The notes below the pieces were generated by a model. It had not been told where the DNA came from. It saw only the letters and a program-made list of their open reading frames with translations, and did not search any database. The translations under genes were made by a program, and so were the position numbers. A stretch of DNA of 64,000 bases from an uncultured Pseudomonas sp. (GTDB lineage: Bacteria; Pseudomonadota; Gammaproteobacteria; Pseudomonadales; Pseudomonadaceae): positions 1,116,001-1,180,000 of the forward strand of contig NZ_OX044366.1 of NCBI RefSeq assembly GCF_943846705.1. The letters are read 5' to 3'. This document shows positions 63,169-64,000 of this stretch, in pieces. The stretch's first letter is position 1, and each line of letters opens with the position of its first letter.

Positions 63169-64000
63169 TTGAGCAATCACTATGACCTGCTGTTGATCGG
63201 TGCTGGCCATGCCCACCTCGGCGTCTTGCGCCGCTGGGCCTTGGTCGAGCGGCCACCGGGGCGTATTGGCCTGATAAGCCCTGGCCCGGTGGCCTGGTAT
63301 TCCGGCATGTTGCCGGGGCTGCTGGCCGGCCGGCACAGCGCCGCAGACTGTCAGGTGGAACTGCAGACGCTGTGTCGCGCGGCCAAGGTCGAGCTGCTCA
63401 TCAGCCCGCTAGAAAGCCTCTCCGCCGCCCAGCAGCAGGTGCAGCTGGCTGATGGCCGCACCTTAGATGCGAGCTGGCTATCGCTGAATGTCGGCGCGCA
63501 AGTCAGCGCACCACCGCAACAAGGCGAGGCCATGCAGCTGCTGGCAGTAAAACCCTTCGATCGGTTTATCCGCGGCTGGCAGCAATGGCAGGCCACCCCC
63601 CAGCCCATGGCGATTCTCGGAGGCGGTGCGGCGGGGGTCGAGTTGGCGCTGGCGTTGGCCGACAAGGTGCCGCAGTTGTCGCTGTTCTGCGCCGGCCACC
63701 TGCTCGATGGTTTGTCGCCTGGGGTACGCCTGCGGGCGCTGGGCCATCTGCGCCAACACGCCGTGGAAGTCCGCGAAGACTGCCCGATCAGCCGCATCGA
63801 CAACGACCGCCTGCTCAGCGGTAATGCGCCGGTCTGGCGCGGTCAACGGCTGTTACTGGCCAGCGGGGCCGAGGCGTTTGCCTGGCCAGCACACAGCGGC
63901 CTGGGCTGCGATGAGCGCGGCTTTGTGTTGATTGCACCAACGCTACAGAGCTACACCCATCCGACCATTTTCGCCGTGGGCGACTGCGCCAGCCTGCCCG
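63169..64000 (+). CDS. FAD oxidoreductase of the N-terminal-to-SelD type, cut by right edge
   Basis: About 277 residues are visible. I start at a TTG at 63169 (read as MSNHYDLLLIGAGHAHLGVL), as no in-frame ATG fits; there is no clear ribosome site. The FAD motif LLIGAGHAHL, the NAD motif MAILGGGAAGVELALALADK and the late FAD contact IFAVGDCASLP are present. It resembles the NDH-like domain that often precedes, or is fused to, selenophosphate synthetase (SelD). Whether a SelD domain follows lies outside the window. Confidence 0.75.
   Translation, partial: MSNHYDLLLIGAGHAHLGVLRRWALVERPPGRIGLISPGPVAWYSGMLPGLLAGRHSAADCQVELQTLCRAAKVELLISPLESLSAAQQQVQLADGRTLDASWLSLNVGAQVSAPPQQGEAMQLLAVKPFDRFIRGWQQWQATPQPMAILGGGAAGVELALALADKVPQLSLFCAGHLLDGLSPGVRLRALGHLRQHAVEVREDCPISRIDNDRLLSGNAPVWRGQRLLLASGAEAFAWPAHSGLGCDERGFVLIAPTLQSYTHPTIFAVGDCASLP

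Noticed and set aside
1..64000. CRISPR arrays, prophage genes or insertion sequences
   Set aside because: I saw no regularly spaced repeats, transposase, integrase or phage structural genes anywhere in the window.

Overview
The window reads as Pseudomonas chromosome. It is GC-rich, and its gene blocks match known Pseudomonas synteny: polA-DUF2782-thrB, znuA/zur-znuCB-metNIQ, the aa3/caa3 oxidase cluster, pntAB, gcdR/gcdH and davDT. Genus-typical families (DUF2388, DUF1127, PpyR-like) are also present. I could not run any search, so names rest on motifs, lengths and gene order. From memory of P. aeruginosa, several of these blocks lie apart there but on the origin-proximal part of the chromosome; here they are joined, which suggests a rearranged gene order.

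Layout. 1-10.6 kb: the 5' part of polA (cut by the left edge), a DUF2782 protein, thrB, the Zur-controlled zinc system (znuA divergent from zur-znuC-znuB with a Zur box between), a lipoprotein, and the methionine importer metNIQ with its terminator. 10.6-20.5 kb: a LysR regulator and a VOC protein, then the terminal oxidase operon on the minus strand (coxB-coxA-ctaG-coxC, then SURF1, an SCO-like protein, ctaA, cyoE and SCO), interrupted by a small plus-strand twin-TM gene. 20.5-30.1 kb: a hypothetical protein, beta-carbonic anhydrase, an AEC transporter, a DUF2388/DUF4105 operon, a second DUF2388 gene, two DUF1127 genes (one apparently frameshifted) and pntAa-pntAb-pntB.

31.5-53.4 kb carries nearly the whole delta-aminovalerate route of L-lysine and its two glutarate exits: DavB (lysine monooxygenase), DavA (amidase), DavT and DavD to glutarate; then either GcdG/GcdH (glutarate to glutaryl-CoA to crotonyl-CoA) or GlaH/LhgO (glutarate to L-2-hydroxyglutarate to 2-oxoglutarate). 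A polyamine-type module (gamma-glutamyl-amine synthetase, SpuC-like aminotransferase, class I amidotransferase, another aminotransferase) is embedded. Candidate regulators are GcdR, CsiR and an Lrp/AsnC protein. gcdG is split from gcdH by about 9 kb, yet both promoters share a 31-bp element at identical spacing from the same core promoter. An unrelated NO-detoxification unit (ppyR-like, hmp, fhpR) and a tRNA-Arg(CCG) are interspersed.

53.5-64 kb: a large membrane GGDEF/EAL protein, then a plus-strand, mostly translationally coupled operon that runs off the right edge: an ArsS-type radical SAM/Cys-rich protein, a sodium:solute symporter, a degenerate metallophosphoesterase, a VTT-membrane/FAD-disulfide-reductase fusion, a DUF3047 protein and an N-terminal-to-SelD type FAD oxidoreductase. 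This rSAM/selenodomain-type cluster is the least understood system in the window.
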